This document shows, piece after piece, positions 37,001 through 43,573 of a DNA stretch of 64,000 bases. The DNA comes from Verrucomicrobium spinosum DSM 4136 = JCM 18804 (lineage in GTDB: Bacteria > Verrucomicrobiota > Verrucomicrobiia > Verrucomicrobiales > Verrucomicrobiaceae). Where the stretch lies: NCBI RefSeq assembly GCF_000172155.1, contig NZ_ABIZ01000001.1:4869105-4933104 (forward strand), read 5' to 3'. The position numbers were made by a program, and so were the translations under genes. The notes under the pieces are model-generated. The model saw only the letters and a program-made list of their open reading frames with translations. It ran no database searches and had not been told where the DNA came from. Numbering within the stretch: the first letter of the stretch is position 1; each line of letters begins with the position of its first letter.

Positions 37001-39179
37001 CCTGGAGGACATCGGGAGCAATGGCATCACGGAGATCAACACGCTCCTACAGGGCGCCACTGGAACTGCCACGGTGAATTTTGGCGCAAGTCCCTCAGGC
37101 AAAATGCTCCGCCTCGGTGCAGTAGGCGGCGTCCTTGTAGCGTCAAGTGCCGGCAGTCTCACCATCGGTAGTACCGCTGGTGAGGACAGTGTGCTGACTG
37201 CCGGAGGTGCGGCCAACACCGCAGGCGAACTGATGTTCACGAACCACTCGCCCAGTGCGGTTCTGACCGTCAACTCCAACGTAAACAACAACGGGAGCGG
37301 CATCGTCAGCCTGACCAAGAACGGCACCGGCCTGCTCGTGCTGGCGGGCACAGGCAGCACCTACTCCGGGGGCACGGTCATCAATGGCGGAACGGTTCGC
37401 ATCATGGCCAACGCCAGCCTGGGCGCGACACCAGCTTCCGTCGGCGCGACCAACATCACCCTGAATGGAGGAGTCTTGCAATGGGGGGCTGCATTCAACC
37501 TCTCCAGCAACCGGGGCATCCACCTGCAGTCAGCGGGAGGCACCCTCGACACCCAGGGCAACGCCACCACCTACGGCGGAATCATCTCCGGCACAGGCGG
37601 ACTCACGAAAATGGGCTCGGGCACGCTCACGCTCACGCAGGCCAATACCTACACCGGCGTTACCCTGCTCAGCGCAGGAATCACTTCCCTTGACCCCGGC
37701 GTCATCGTCGTGGCGCACAATCAGGCGCTGGGCACCGCCGATGGCGGCACCTTGGTGGGGTCTCTGGGCATCGTCCGCCTGGCCAACGGAATCACCGTCA
37801 CAGGCGAAACCCTCACCATCAATGGCTATGGTACAGGAAACAACGGGAACCTGCAAAGTGCCGCCGGCACTTCCGGTTCCCCAGCCTCTGCCACCTGGGC
37901 GGGCGATGTGATCATTAGCACTAGTGGGGCGCGGGTGGGCACGGGCAGCCACTCCACCCTCACCATCTCCGGAGCCATTCGCAATGGATCGACCCCCAGC
38001 GATCTGGGCATCGCCGCCAGCGCCACGGGCGGGGTGGTGGTGCTCGCCGGGTCCAGCACCTACACCGGCTCCACCAGCATCGTGCGCGGCACCGTCCGCC
38101 TCGGTCGGCAGGATGCACTGCCTACCGGCACGCTCCTTAATGTCCATTCGTCGGACCTCACCTCGGACTTGGCCGCGTTCGATCTGGCTGGGTTCAACCA
38201 GACCGTGGGCGGCCTCTCAAGTGAGCAACGGAGCAACACCTCCAACGCCGCCTTCAGGACCACGGTGACCAACAGTTCCAGCTCCGTCGCCACCCTCACG
38301 GTGAACCAGTCTTCCGACCGCGTGTACTATGGTGAGATCACCGGAGCCCTCAACCTCGTGAAGACAGGAACGGGAAAACTCACGCTCGAGACACAGCCCC
38401 AGACACCCACCAACTCCTACACGGGCAAGACCACCGTCGCCGGTGGCACGCTCGCCCTCCGCGGCACGGGCAACATTGATGGCAGCACCTGGGTACAGCT
38501 TGACTCAGGTGCCATTCTCAGCCTCACAGGGCGCACCAGCGGGACCTATGAGATGATCAACAAGATGATCTCCGGCACTGGTGCCGTGGAGGGTACGCTC
38601 ATCGTGCGGGGCAGCAGCATCCTCCGCCCAGGCAGCACCGGCGCGGGCGGCACTCTTGCCGATGCCGGCACAGGGTTCGGTGAACTAACCTTTGAGAATG
38701 TCTTCATCCATCCCACCGCCGTCCCCGGCGCTGCAAGGCTGGAAATGCAGCTCGGCGGGACCACCAGCAACATTGGCAATCCCCTCGCCCTGGGCAACGC
38801 TTCCTACTTTGCCAGCGCAGACTCCGGAGGTCTCTATGATACCCTCCAGGTGAACGGCACGCTGGGGCTCAATGACACCTCCATCATCCACGTCACCTAT
38901 GGCAATGGGTACACGGCTGGCTGGGGCGACGTCTTCAACCTCCTCGACTGGGCCATTTTAGATCTCAACGGCGACGGTGCCGGCAACGCCGGGCCGTTCA
39001 CTTTGGCCAGTCTTGACCTCTCCGGCATGGCGCTGTCAGACGGCTATTTCTGGGCCACTGACAAGTTCATCACAGACGGCATCATCTACGTTGCGCCGGA
39101 ACCTTCGCGTATGCTGCTCGTGATCGGCGGGATCGTCGCACTCACCCTGCGCCGCCGCCGCCGTTCCTCCCCTGCATGA
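34050..39179 (+). CDS. Giant autotransporter-repeat (PATR) protein with PEP-CTERM sorting signal
   Basis: About 1,709 residues. The start is uncertain: no ATG precedes the signal helix (about 42-56, SRLLLLVVLVCMG) in this frame, so a TTG at 34050 or a GTG at 34077 is used. The body is a beta-helix of many autotransporter-associated repeats (GNNTFTGGVEIVAGTLRMG, SSTYTGSTSIVRGTVRLG and others). The last 30 residues are a PEP-CTERM tail: VAPEPSR, a hydrophobic helix (MLLVIGGIVALTL) and RRRRR. This suggests exosortase-dependent surface sorting, so despite the repeat name it is not a barrel autotransporter. Two blocks (about residues 445-580 and 1090-1225) look like an internal duplication. Confidence 0.85.
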   Translation: MPVSHRLWFVLKLPALNHTPSQRPTASSWPQQRLVCGSVFASLSRLLLLVVLVCMGNAYPLSFGQSLFWDANTSADAAQDGGGTWNAGTGVNWLPTATSPSSDNQAWPTDPAGSATIANFGTGGALSSDSRTIAVDGTVTAAGLHFGAVQLSASTDYAYQFTGGTIQIASGGFIEIGQGATKIATNYRIDINSALAGNDITIRKTTGSSDLGLIQLRAANTWTGTLSLEGSLFVDIQNLASLSTLSAINVGPSSTLVINFASASPLNVPLILTGIGSSSRGAVRVDQSRTISGPITLAGNAGISAASAGVVATLSGNIGEAGGSRVLQINTNNATGTVVLSGNNTFTGGVEIVAGTLRMGSTGALNASTPNIVTFTNNINVKTLALNGINTTAGGLSSPGDGGTSTVHNNHATAAQLILNVAESANYPTYGGMIADGGTGGALTLVKDGLGTQVLTGTASTYTGGTVLNAGVLRISGDRSLGNVPATFSATNLTFNGGTLQLAASFNLDANRGITLLAGGGTLDTAGSDSTYSGTITGAGIFIKAGTGNLTLDTANTHTGETRVTAGTLVVRHNQALGFPSGETNVLVGSRIELKAGVTITGELLYTPHLISSEGNNTWAGNLRGAVGSTVTLDTVSGHLLITGSVNASSVDGVNHTLVLDGAGSGEITGVISNTVVVTKNGTSTWKLSGNNLLTGGLNFANGKVILAHLGALNAAAPNAVNFSNNSFDKTLAVQSPLVYAAGLSSSGGAGAIITENGSSQDAVLVLSGAGNYTYDGILRDGDGGGRLGLTRAGTGTQTLTGSSTFTGATTLVSGTLALNFGAASAPSANILGTGTTLVTSGGTLAVLGRGSSAAAQKVNGLQVSGGVSTISLTTHATTPQDLLLNLGAISRTAGSVNFVIPSGTQSATNGIRTSTGNTHGILGAWATVNGNDWATVNNGNIVAYTDYTQVTRFSTGAGTLGPLPDSPAANVKIVDGGTSGPIALEDIGSNGITEINTLLQGATGTATVNFGASPSGKMLRLGAVGGVLVASSAGSLTIGSTAGEDSVLTAGGAANTAGELMFTNHSPSAVLTVNSNVNNNGSGIVSLTKNGTGLLVLAGTGSTYSGGTVINGGTVRIMANASLGATPASVGATNITLNGGVLQWGAAFNLSSNRGIHLQSAGGTLDTQGNATTYGGIISGTGGLTKMGSGTLTLTQANTYTGVTLLSAGITSLDPGVIVVAHNQALGTADGGTLVGSLGIVRLANGITVTGETLTINGYGTGNNGNLQSAAGTSGSPASATWAGDVIISTSGARVGTGSHSTLTISGAIRNGSTPSDLGIAASATGGVVVLAGSSTYTGSTSIVRGTVRLGRQDALPTGTLLNVHSSDLTSDLAAFDLAGFNQTVGGLSSEQRSNTSNAAFRTTVTNSSSSVATLTVNQSSDRVYYGEITGALNLVKTGTGKLTLETQPQTPTNSYTGKTTVAGGTLALRGTGNIDGSTWVQLDSGAILSLTGRTSGTYEMINKMISGTGAVEGTLIVRGSSILRPGSTGAGGTLADAGTGFGELTFENVFIHPTAVPGAARLEMQLGGTTSNIGNPLALGNASYFASADSGGLYDTLQVNGTLGLNDTSIIHVTYGNGYTAGWGDVFNLLDWAILDLNGDGAGNAGPFTLASLDLSGMALSDGYFWATDKFITDGIIYVAPEPSRMLLVIGGIVALTLRRRRRSSPA

Positions 39180-39212
39180 AGGCCCGTGCCACGCCCGCGA
39201 GGCGCGTTGCAT

Positions 39213-39241
39213 TTGACACACTACTTCACTGCGGGTATTTA
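39213..39241 (+). promoter_or_regulatory. Strong sigma-70-type promoter
   Basis: A consensus -35 TTGACA (39213-39218), a 17-base spacer and a -10 TATTTA (39236-39241). The start of transcription should fall near 39248, only a few bases before the ATG at 39251. Confidence 0.7.
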
Positions 39242-39250
39242 GAACCTTCC

Positions 39251-39331
39251 ATGAACTCCGCCCGTCCCCGTCATGATCGCTCTCCGGCCAAGAAGCCGGT
39301 CGGCATCATGGAGCCTGGATGGGAGTTCTAA
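39251..39331 (+). CDS. 26-codon small ORF, possible leaderless small protein or leader peptide
   Basis: The ORF begins MNSARPRHDRSPAKKPVG and ends IMEPGWEF before TAA. It starts nine bases after the -10 element, so the mRNA would have almost no 5' leader, and no ribosome-binding site is visible. A terminator-like hairpin follows 33 bases after the stop. The N-terminal half is very basic and the C-terminal end acidic/aromatic. Promoter, ORF and terminator form a tight unit of about 190 bases. It could be a free small protein, or a leader whose translation controls read-through into the MATE gene at 39463. Confidence 0.55.
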   Translation: MNSARPRHDRSPAKKPVGIMEPGWEF

Positions 39332-39363
39332 TAAGCGCGTTTCGTCGTCTCGCGAAGTCTCTC

Positions 39364-39399
39364 CCACCGGCCCCAAATTCTCAGGGCGGTGGTTTTTTT
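39364..39399 (+). terminator. Rho-independent terminator after the small ORF
   Basis: Nine pairs with one bulged G (39364-39373 with 39384-39392, CCACC-G-GCCC against GGGC-GGTGG), a 10-base loop and then seven T (39393-39399). It separates the promoter at 39213 from the MATE start. Confidence 0.75.
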
Positions 39400-39462
39400 G
39401 TGCCTGCCGTCGGCACCTCCCCTCCAAGCCCCTTCTCAAAAAACCCTCCACGGCAGTCGCCT

Positions 39463-40905
39463 ATGTTACCCACTTCACCATCCAGCCCCCATTCAGTCCT
39501 GCAACAAGGTCCCCCGTGGCCTTCTTTCACCAAGGAGCTTGTTGCGACCTTTGTTCTCGCCTTTCCCATGATTGTCGGCCAGTTGGGCCAGATGTTCCTG
39601 GGCATCTCAGACACCGTCATGATTGGTCGGTTGGGGGTGAACGAACTGGGTGCCGCCACCTTGGCCAACACCCTCGTGATTGTGCCATTCGTGCTGGGCA
39701 TCGGACTGCTCTCGTCCATCTCCGTCCGGGTCTCGCAGGCGCACGGGGCCAAACGTCCGGAGGAGGCCCGTCGCGCCCTTCGCCATGGCACCTGGATGGC
39801 ACTCGCGTTTGGAGTTCTCTCCCTGCTGGTTTCCATCGCCATTGTCCCCTTGCTGGGCTTCCTCAACCAACCGGAGGAGGTCATCCAACTCACCCCCAGC
39901 TTCCTCATCATCATTGCCGCCTCCCTGATTCCGGCCTTCATCACCATGGCCTGGAAGAATCATGCGGATGCTCTGAACCATCCCTGGCCGCCATTCTTTA
40001 TTATGATGGGCGGCGTATTTCTGAATATCTGGCTGAATTGGCTGCTGATCTGGGGTCACTGGGGAATGCCCGCCATGGGGATGGAGGGTGCCGCCCTCGC
40101 CACCCTGATCTCCCGCATCCTCACCACCATCGGACTCTTCCAGTGGCTCCGTCGTTCCCCCAAGGTCAATGCCTGGACGCCCCGGCACTGGTGGGCGAGG
40201 TGTGAATCCTCCACCTTTAAGAACCTGCTCTCCATCGGCTTCCCTGCCAGCCTTCAGCTCTTGACCGAAGTCGGCGCCTTTGCCGCGTGCACCCTCCTGA
40301 TTGGCACTCTCGGTGCCGTACCCTTGGCCGCCCACCAGGTCGCCATCAACTGCGCCGGTTTTGCCTTCATGGTGCCTCTAGGCGTGGCGATGGCCATCAC
40401 CGTGCGCGTGGGTGAGATCGTGGGTGCCCGGCAGCAGGCCCGCCTCCATCGGGTGCTGGCTGGCGGTTGGTTCTTCTCTACGGCGTTCATGACCTGCTCC
40501 ATGCTCGTGTTCTTCACCTTTGGTCGGGAGATCGCCTCCTTCTTCGGGGACAATGCCGGGGTGCAGGCCATCGCCGCACGTCTGCTCATTGTGGCTGGCT
40601 TCTTCCAGCTCGTGGATGGCATCCAGGTCGTGTCCGCCTTCGCCCTGCGCGGGGTGAATGATGTCCGCATCCCCGCCTGGATCGCCTTTGCCGCCTACTG
40701 GATGGTGGCTGTTCCTCTGGGTTATTTCCTTGGCCTGCGCTGCGGCTGGGGTGCGGAGGGTATGTGGACAGGACTCGCGGCGGGTCTGGGAGTGGCCGCC
40801 GTCGTCCTGGCATGCCGGAGCTGGCAGTTGCTCGCCCCCTCTCGAGATGCTTCACCCCCTGCTGTCACCAGCGAGGCAGGCGATGCCCCTCCTGAACCCG
40901 CTTGA
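39463..40905 (+). CDS. MATE-family multidrug/toxin exporter
   Basis: Starting at MLPTSPSSPHSV gives 480 residues, the usual length. Twelve hydrophobic helices form two MATE halves. The first begins LVATFVLAFPMIVGQLGQMFLGISDTVMIGRLGVNELGAATLAN, a clear NorM-type signature; the second begins near residue 240 with SIGFPASLQLLTEVGAFAACTLLIG. It is an inner-membrane antiporter driven by Na+ or H+. An earlier ATG at 39319 would place the start before the terminator hairpin and is less likely. Expression may depend on read-through of that terminator, since no other promoter was recognised. Confidence 0.92.
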   Translation: MLPTSPSSPHSVLQQGPPWPSFTKELVATFVLAFPMIVGQLGQMFLGISDTVMIGRLGVNELGAATLANTLVIVPFVLGIGLLSSISVRVSQAHGAKRPEEARRALRHGTWMALAFGVLSLLVSIAIVPLLGFLNQPEEVIQLTPSFLIIIAASLIPAFITMAWKNHADALNHPWPPFFIMMGGVFLNIWLNWLLIWGHWGMPAMGMEGAALATLISRILTTIGLFQWLRRSPKVNAWTPRHWWARCESSTFKNLLSIGFPASLQLLTEVGAFAACTLLIGTLGAVPLAAHQVAINCAGFAFMVPLGVAMAITVRVGEIVGARQQARLHRVLAGGWFFSTAFMTCSMLVFFTFGREIASFFGDNAGVQAIAARLLIVAGFFQLVDGIQVVSAFALRGVNDVRIPAWIAFAAYWMVAVPLGYFLGLRCGWGAEGMWTGLAAGLGVAAVVLACRSWQLLAPSRDASPPAVTSEAGDAPPEPA

Positions 40906-40975
40906 CTCAGGCCAATACAGCCTCTTTTTGCCGACACCCCATTGAATATCGCAACATGCCGCTCGTCTGAACGGC

Positions 40976-41929
40976 ATGGACCTCTCCTCCACTTCGCGCA
41001 CCGGCCGGGGCCAAGTCACCGCATGGAATCCCCTGCCGGAGAATGCGGTGTACCGTATCTCCAGCCGCGACGACGAAGCTCCCGCACCATCCCGTCGTAC
41101 CGCCCCGCGCAACAACTCCGACCGGGGAAGGGCACCCTCCTCCGCCTGGTGCCACCTCGCAGCGTGGCTCGTGGCCGCCACCCTTCTGGGAGCCACGGCC
41201 TGGGACCTCCGGGGCGCACGCACCCAGAATGCGGAGCTCTCTCATGAAGTCGCATTTCTGAAAGAAGCCCTGAGCGAACACCTCAACAAACTCGAAGGCA
41301 CTCAAGCAAGCCTGAACGTGGCTCAAGAAGAACGCGGTGCGATGATTTCCGCCCTCCGCCACTCCTTGACCAAACAGGAAAACTTGCGCGAGGATACGGA
41401 CAACTGGCGTCTGCGTCATGGTCAGGAAGTGGCAGCCAAGACCAAAGCAGTCGCCACCTGGGCTACCTACGGTGACCAACTGGCCAGCGTCGTGCAGCAA
41501 ACCAACGCACTGCGAGAGTCCGAGCACGAAGAGGCGACCCAGCAACTCGCCAGCCTGGAGACAAAAACCACCCAACTATCCCAGGCCAATCAGAACCTCG
41601 CGAGCACCGCAGCGGAATGGGAGGCCAGTGCCCGCAGCCTGGCCGGAGACAATCGCAACCTTCAGCAGGAACTGGAGCGCACCCAGTCCTGCGCAGCTCA
41701 CCTGGAAGTGCAGAATCGCGACCTCTGTGGCCGCAACAGCCAGCTTCTATCGGATGTGCTGAGCTTGAACGCGTGCATCAGCGGACTGCGATCCACCATC
41801 TGCCAGCTGGAATCCCGCATCCGCTGCCTGGAGTCGGAACTGTCTCAAGCGCGCAGCGCCAATAACGCCAGTTCAGGTAGCAGCAGCAATGGCAGTGATT
41901 CTGGTCCTCACCGGCCGCGTGCGCGCTGA
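40976..41929 (+). CDS. Single-pass membrane protein with long coiled coil
   Basis: This 317-residue protein has a basic, proline/serine-rich N-terminal cytoplasmic tail (about 1-62), one transmembrane helix (about 63-80, AAWLVAATLLGATAWDL) and then some 200 residues of coiled coil (about 85-295) rich in Gln, Glu and Leu heptads. A low-complexity Ser/Asn/Gly tail ends the protein. Several Cys residues near 225-280 (SCAAHLEVQNRDLCGRN, NACISGL, STICQLESRIRCLESE) could cross-link the rod. No family is recognised. It follows the MATE gene by 70 bases, but a functional link is only positional. Confidence 0.7.
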   Translation: MDLSSTSRTGRGQVTAWNPLPENAVYRISSRDDEAPAPSRRTAPRNNSDRGRAPSSAWCHLAAWLVAATLLGATAWDLRGARTQNAELSHEVAFLKEALSEHLNKLEGTQASLNVAQEERGAMISALRHSLTKQENLREDTDNWRLRHGQEVAAKTKAVATWATYGDQLASVVQQTNALRESEHEEATQQLASLETKTTQLSQANQNLASTAAEWEASARSLAGDNRNLQQELERTQSCAAHLEVQNRDLCGRNSQLLSDVLSLNACISGLRSTICQLESRIRCLESELSQARSANNASSGSSSNGSDSGPHRPRAR

Positions 41930-41946
41930 AACCTCGGAATGATTAG

Positions 41947-42003
41947 GCAACTAAAAGGTTGCGCATCCCGACTCGCTGAGCCATTATGCAACCGAAAGGT
42001 TGC
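41947..42003 (+). promoter_or_regulatory. Two palindromic sites, probable ArsR operator
   Basis: The perfect GCAACC-GAAA-GGTTGC (41988-42003) is just before the SRPBCC start, and a second copy GCAAC-TAAAAG-GTTGC (41947-41962) begins 41 bases upstream, about four helical turns. Inverted repeats of this size and spacing fit a dimeric ArsR-type repressor, and an ArsR gene is second in the operon. Confidence 0.6.
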
Positions 42004-42005
42004 CT

Positions 42006-42458
42006 ATGACTGACCAAATCAAAAAACAAATCGATATCCCCGCTCCCCGCACCCGAGTCTGGCGCGCGCTCACGGACTACCGTGAATTCGGTGAATGGTT
42101 CCGGGTAAAACTGGAAGGCCCGTTTGCAGTGGGGGAAACCGCACGTGGGCACATCCTGTATCCAGGCTACGAGCACCTCATCATGGAAGTCGAGGTGCAG
42201 CAGATAGAACCCGAGCACCTCTTCTCTTACACGTGGCATCCCTATGCCGTGGATCCAGACGTGGACTACTCCGACGAGGTCCCCACCCTCGTCGAGTTCC
42301 GGTTGGAGGAAACGACCACTGGCACCCGCCTGACCGTCACGGAATCCGGGTTCGACAAGGTGCCGGCCCACCGTCGCCTGGAGGCGTTCCGCATGAACGA
42401 AGGTGGCTGGGAAGAGCAGGTGCAGAACATCCTCCGCCATGTCTCCGCCAACCCCTGA
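42006..42458 (+). CDS. SRPBCC / AHSA1-family protein
   Basis: From the ATG at 42006, 150 residues. The START-like fold of the AHSA1 group is clear from IDIPAPRTRVWRALTDYREFGEWFRVKL at the N-terminus, HLIMEVEVQQIEPEHLFSYTWHPYA in the middle and the C-terminal helix GGWEEQVQNILRHV. These cytoplasmic proteins bind hydrophobic ligands. Their pairing with an ArsR regulator, as here with a 20-base overlap, is a common module whose role is not well defined. Two palindromes immediately upstream suggest autoregulation by the ArsR partner. Confidence 0.88.
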   Translation: MTDQIKKQIDIPAPRTRVWRALTDYREFGEWFRVKLEGPFAVGETARGHILYPGYEHLIMEVEVQQIEPEHLFSYTWHPYAVDPDVDYSDEVPTLVEFRLEETTTGTRLTVTESGFDKVPAHRRLEAFRMNEGGWEEQVQNILRHVSANP

Positions 42459-42792
42459 CGCTCCCCTCGCCGCGGATCAGCTCCGGGCCTCGGTGTTTGC
42501 CGCGCTGGGAGATGCCACCCGCCTCTCCCTCGTGAACCGGCTGGCCGATGGCCAGCCGCGTTCCATCGCCCAACTAAGCGAGGGGTATCCCCTCTCTCGG
42601 CAGGCGATCACCAAGCATCTCGGCGTGCTGGAAAGTGCCGGCATCCTTCACCGTGTGCGCTCCGGTCGCGAGAGTCTCTTCGAGTTCGACGCCGGCCCCA
42701 TGCGCGACCTCAGCAGCTATCTGGAAGCCGTGTCCCGCCAATGGGACGCCGCTCTGGGCAGATTGAAGGCCTTCATCGCCGAGAATCCTTGA
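42439..42792 (+). CDS. ArsR-family transcriptional regulator
   Basis: This 117-residue winged-helix protein starts at MSPPTPDAPLAADQ and overlaps the SRPBCC gene by 20 bases. The ArsR pattern FAALGDATRLSLVNRLADGQPRSIAQLSEGYPLSRQAITKHLGVLESAGIL is complete. The metal-binding ELCVCDL motif of arsenic or cadmium sensors is absent, so it belongs to the non-metal branch usually coupled to AHSA1 proteins. It probably represses its own operon through the palindromes at 41947-42003. Confidence 0.92.
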   Translation: MSPPTPDAPLAADQLRASVFAALGDATRLSLVNRLADGQPRSIAQLSEGYPLSRQAITKHLGVLESAGILHRVRSGRESLFEFDAGPMRDLSSYLEAVSRQWDAALGRLKAFIAENP

Positions 42793-42857
42793 GGGGAACT
42801 GACTCCTTCGTGCTGGAGGTGGCCGTCAAGGAACCAACTCCCGCTCAGTCCGCAGTT

Positions 42858-42935
42858 TATCCCCGAAGGGGATATCTAGCACAGCCCAGTGGTTGGACGA
42901 GCCTCAAGCGAGTCAACCCTGGGTACCTCCGCGGA
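42858..42935. repeat. Dispersed hairpin element, copy 1
   Basis: CACAGCCCAGTGGTTGGACG is followed by an inner hairpin and GAGTCAACCCTGGGTAC, with outer arms CCCAG..GGTTG/CAACC.CTGGG. Other copies are at about 57526-57604 and 59496-59573, and a reduced one near 57278-57330. Flanking sequence (GATGATCAGGTGGGAAAGCC) is also shared with the copy at 59496, so the mobile or copied unit is longer than the hairpin. Confidence 0.65.
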
Positions 42936-43265
42936 GGATGATCAGGTGGGAAAGCCGACAGCATCCGCCTTCTCCCCACCGCCATCAACACCTCCACGTC
43001 AGTCCCCCACCAGGGTCCTTTGCAGAACGAACCAACCTCGCGCGTTTTGGGGTGGCCGCAAAGGAACCTGCGCAGCGGAGATGCTCAGCCGAAGCTCTTC
43101 CTTCCGCAGAAGGCTCGGCCCTAAGTACATGCGTGTGGTCCAGACCGCCGCAGAAAGAATGGACGGCGGGGATTTGGTGACAGTGGCGCAGCCGACTTTC
43201 GCGCCTCAAGTAAAAGGAAACAAACCTTCCCACCGCTTTAATCGCCCCCCACCTCCAAGGAACGC

Positions 43266-43446
43266 GAAGCGTCTTGGAGTACGGTGGCTTGACACCGTAC
43301 TCCAGCCGGGACCGACGAACAACAATCCTGTCGGCCTGAGCGAAGCCCAACGCTCCCGCCCGTTATCAGCAGGCCGAAAAATCACCCCCTCCGGTCGTCT
43401 CATCGGCTGGCGAAAACGGTGTCAAGCCACCGTACTCCAAGACGCT
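43266..43446. repeat. Large inverted repeat with inner palindromes
   Basis: AGCGTCTTGGAGTACGGTGG and the following 11 bases (43269-43299) recur inverted at 43414-43446, about 115 bases apart. Each arm contains its own palindrome GTACGGTG-GCTTGA-CACCG, so this is a BIME-like pair of a further family. Confidence 0.65.
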
Positions 43447-43573
43447 GCCGCGACGACGAACGGCCCGCCCTATAAGGCGCACCCGCCCCATTGAGCGGAG
43501 CGCCCAACACCTCCTGTCGCACGCCCCCCGACCCCGAAGGGCTCGCAGCGAGCATCCTCCGGCCACCACCCTC

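Larger units (their letters stand above)
42793..43573. other. Repeat-rich intergenic region
   Basis: 780 bases with no convincing gene. It contains one copy of the dispersed hairpin element (about 42858-42935), two copies of a GGGTGGC-type AAGGAACC motif, and a large inverted repeat at 43266-43446. Confidence 0.65.

Noticed and set aside
34050..39179. Classical type V autotransporter
   Set aside because: There is no C-terminal beta-barrel or terminal aromatic residue. The end is a PEP-CTERM signal with an Arg-rich tail.
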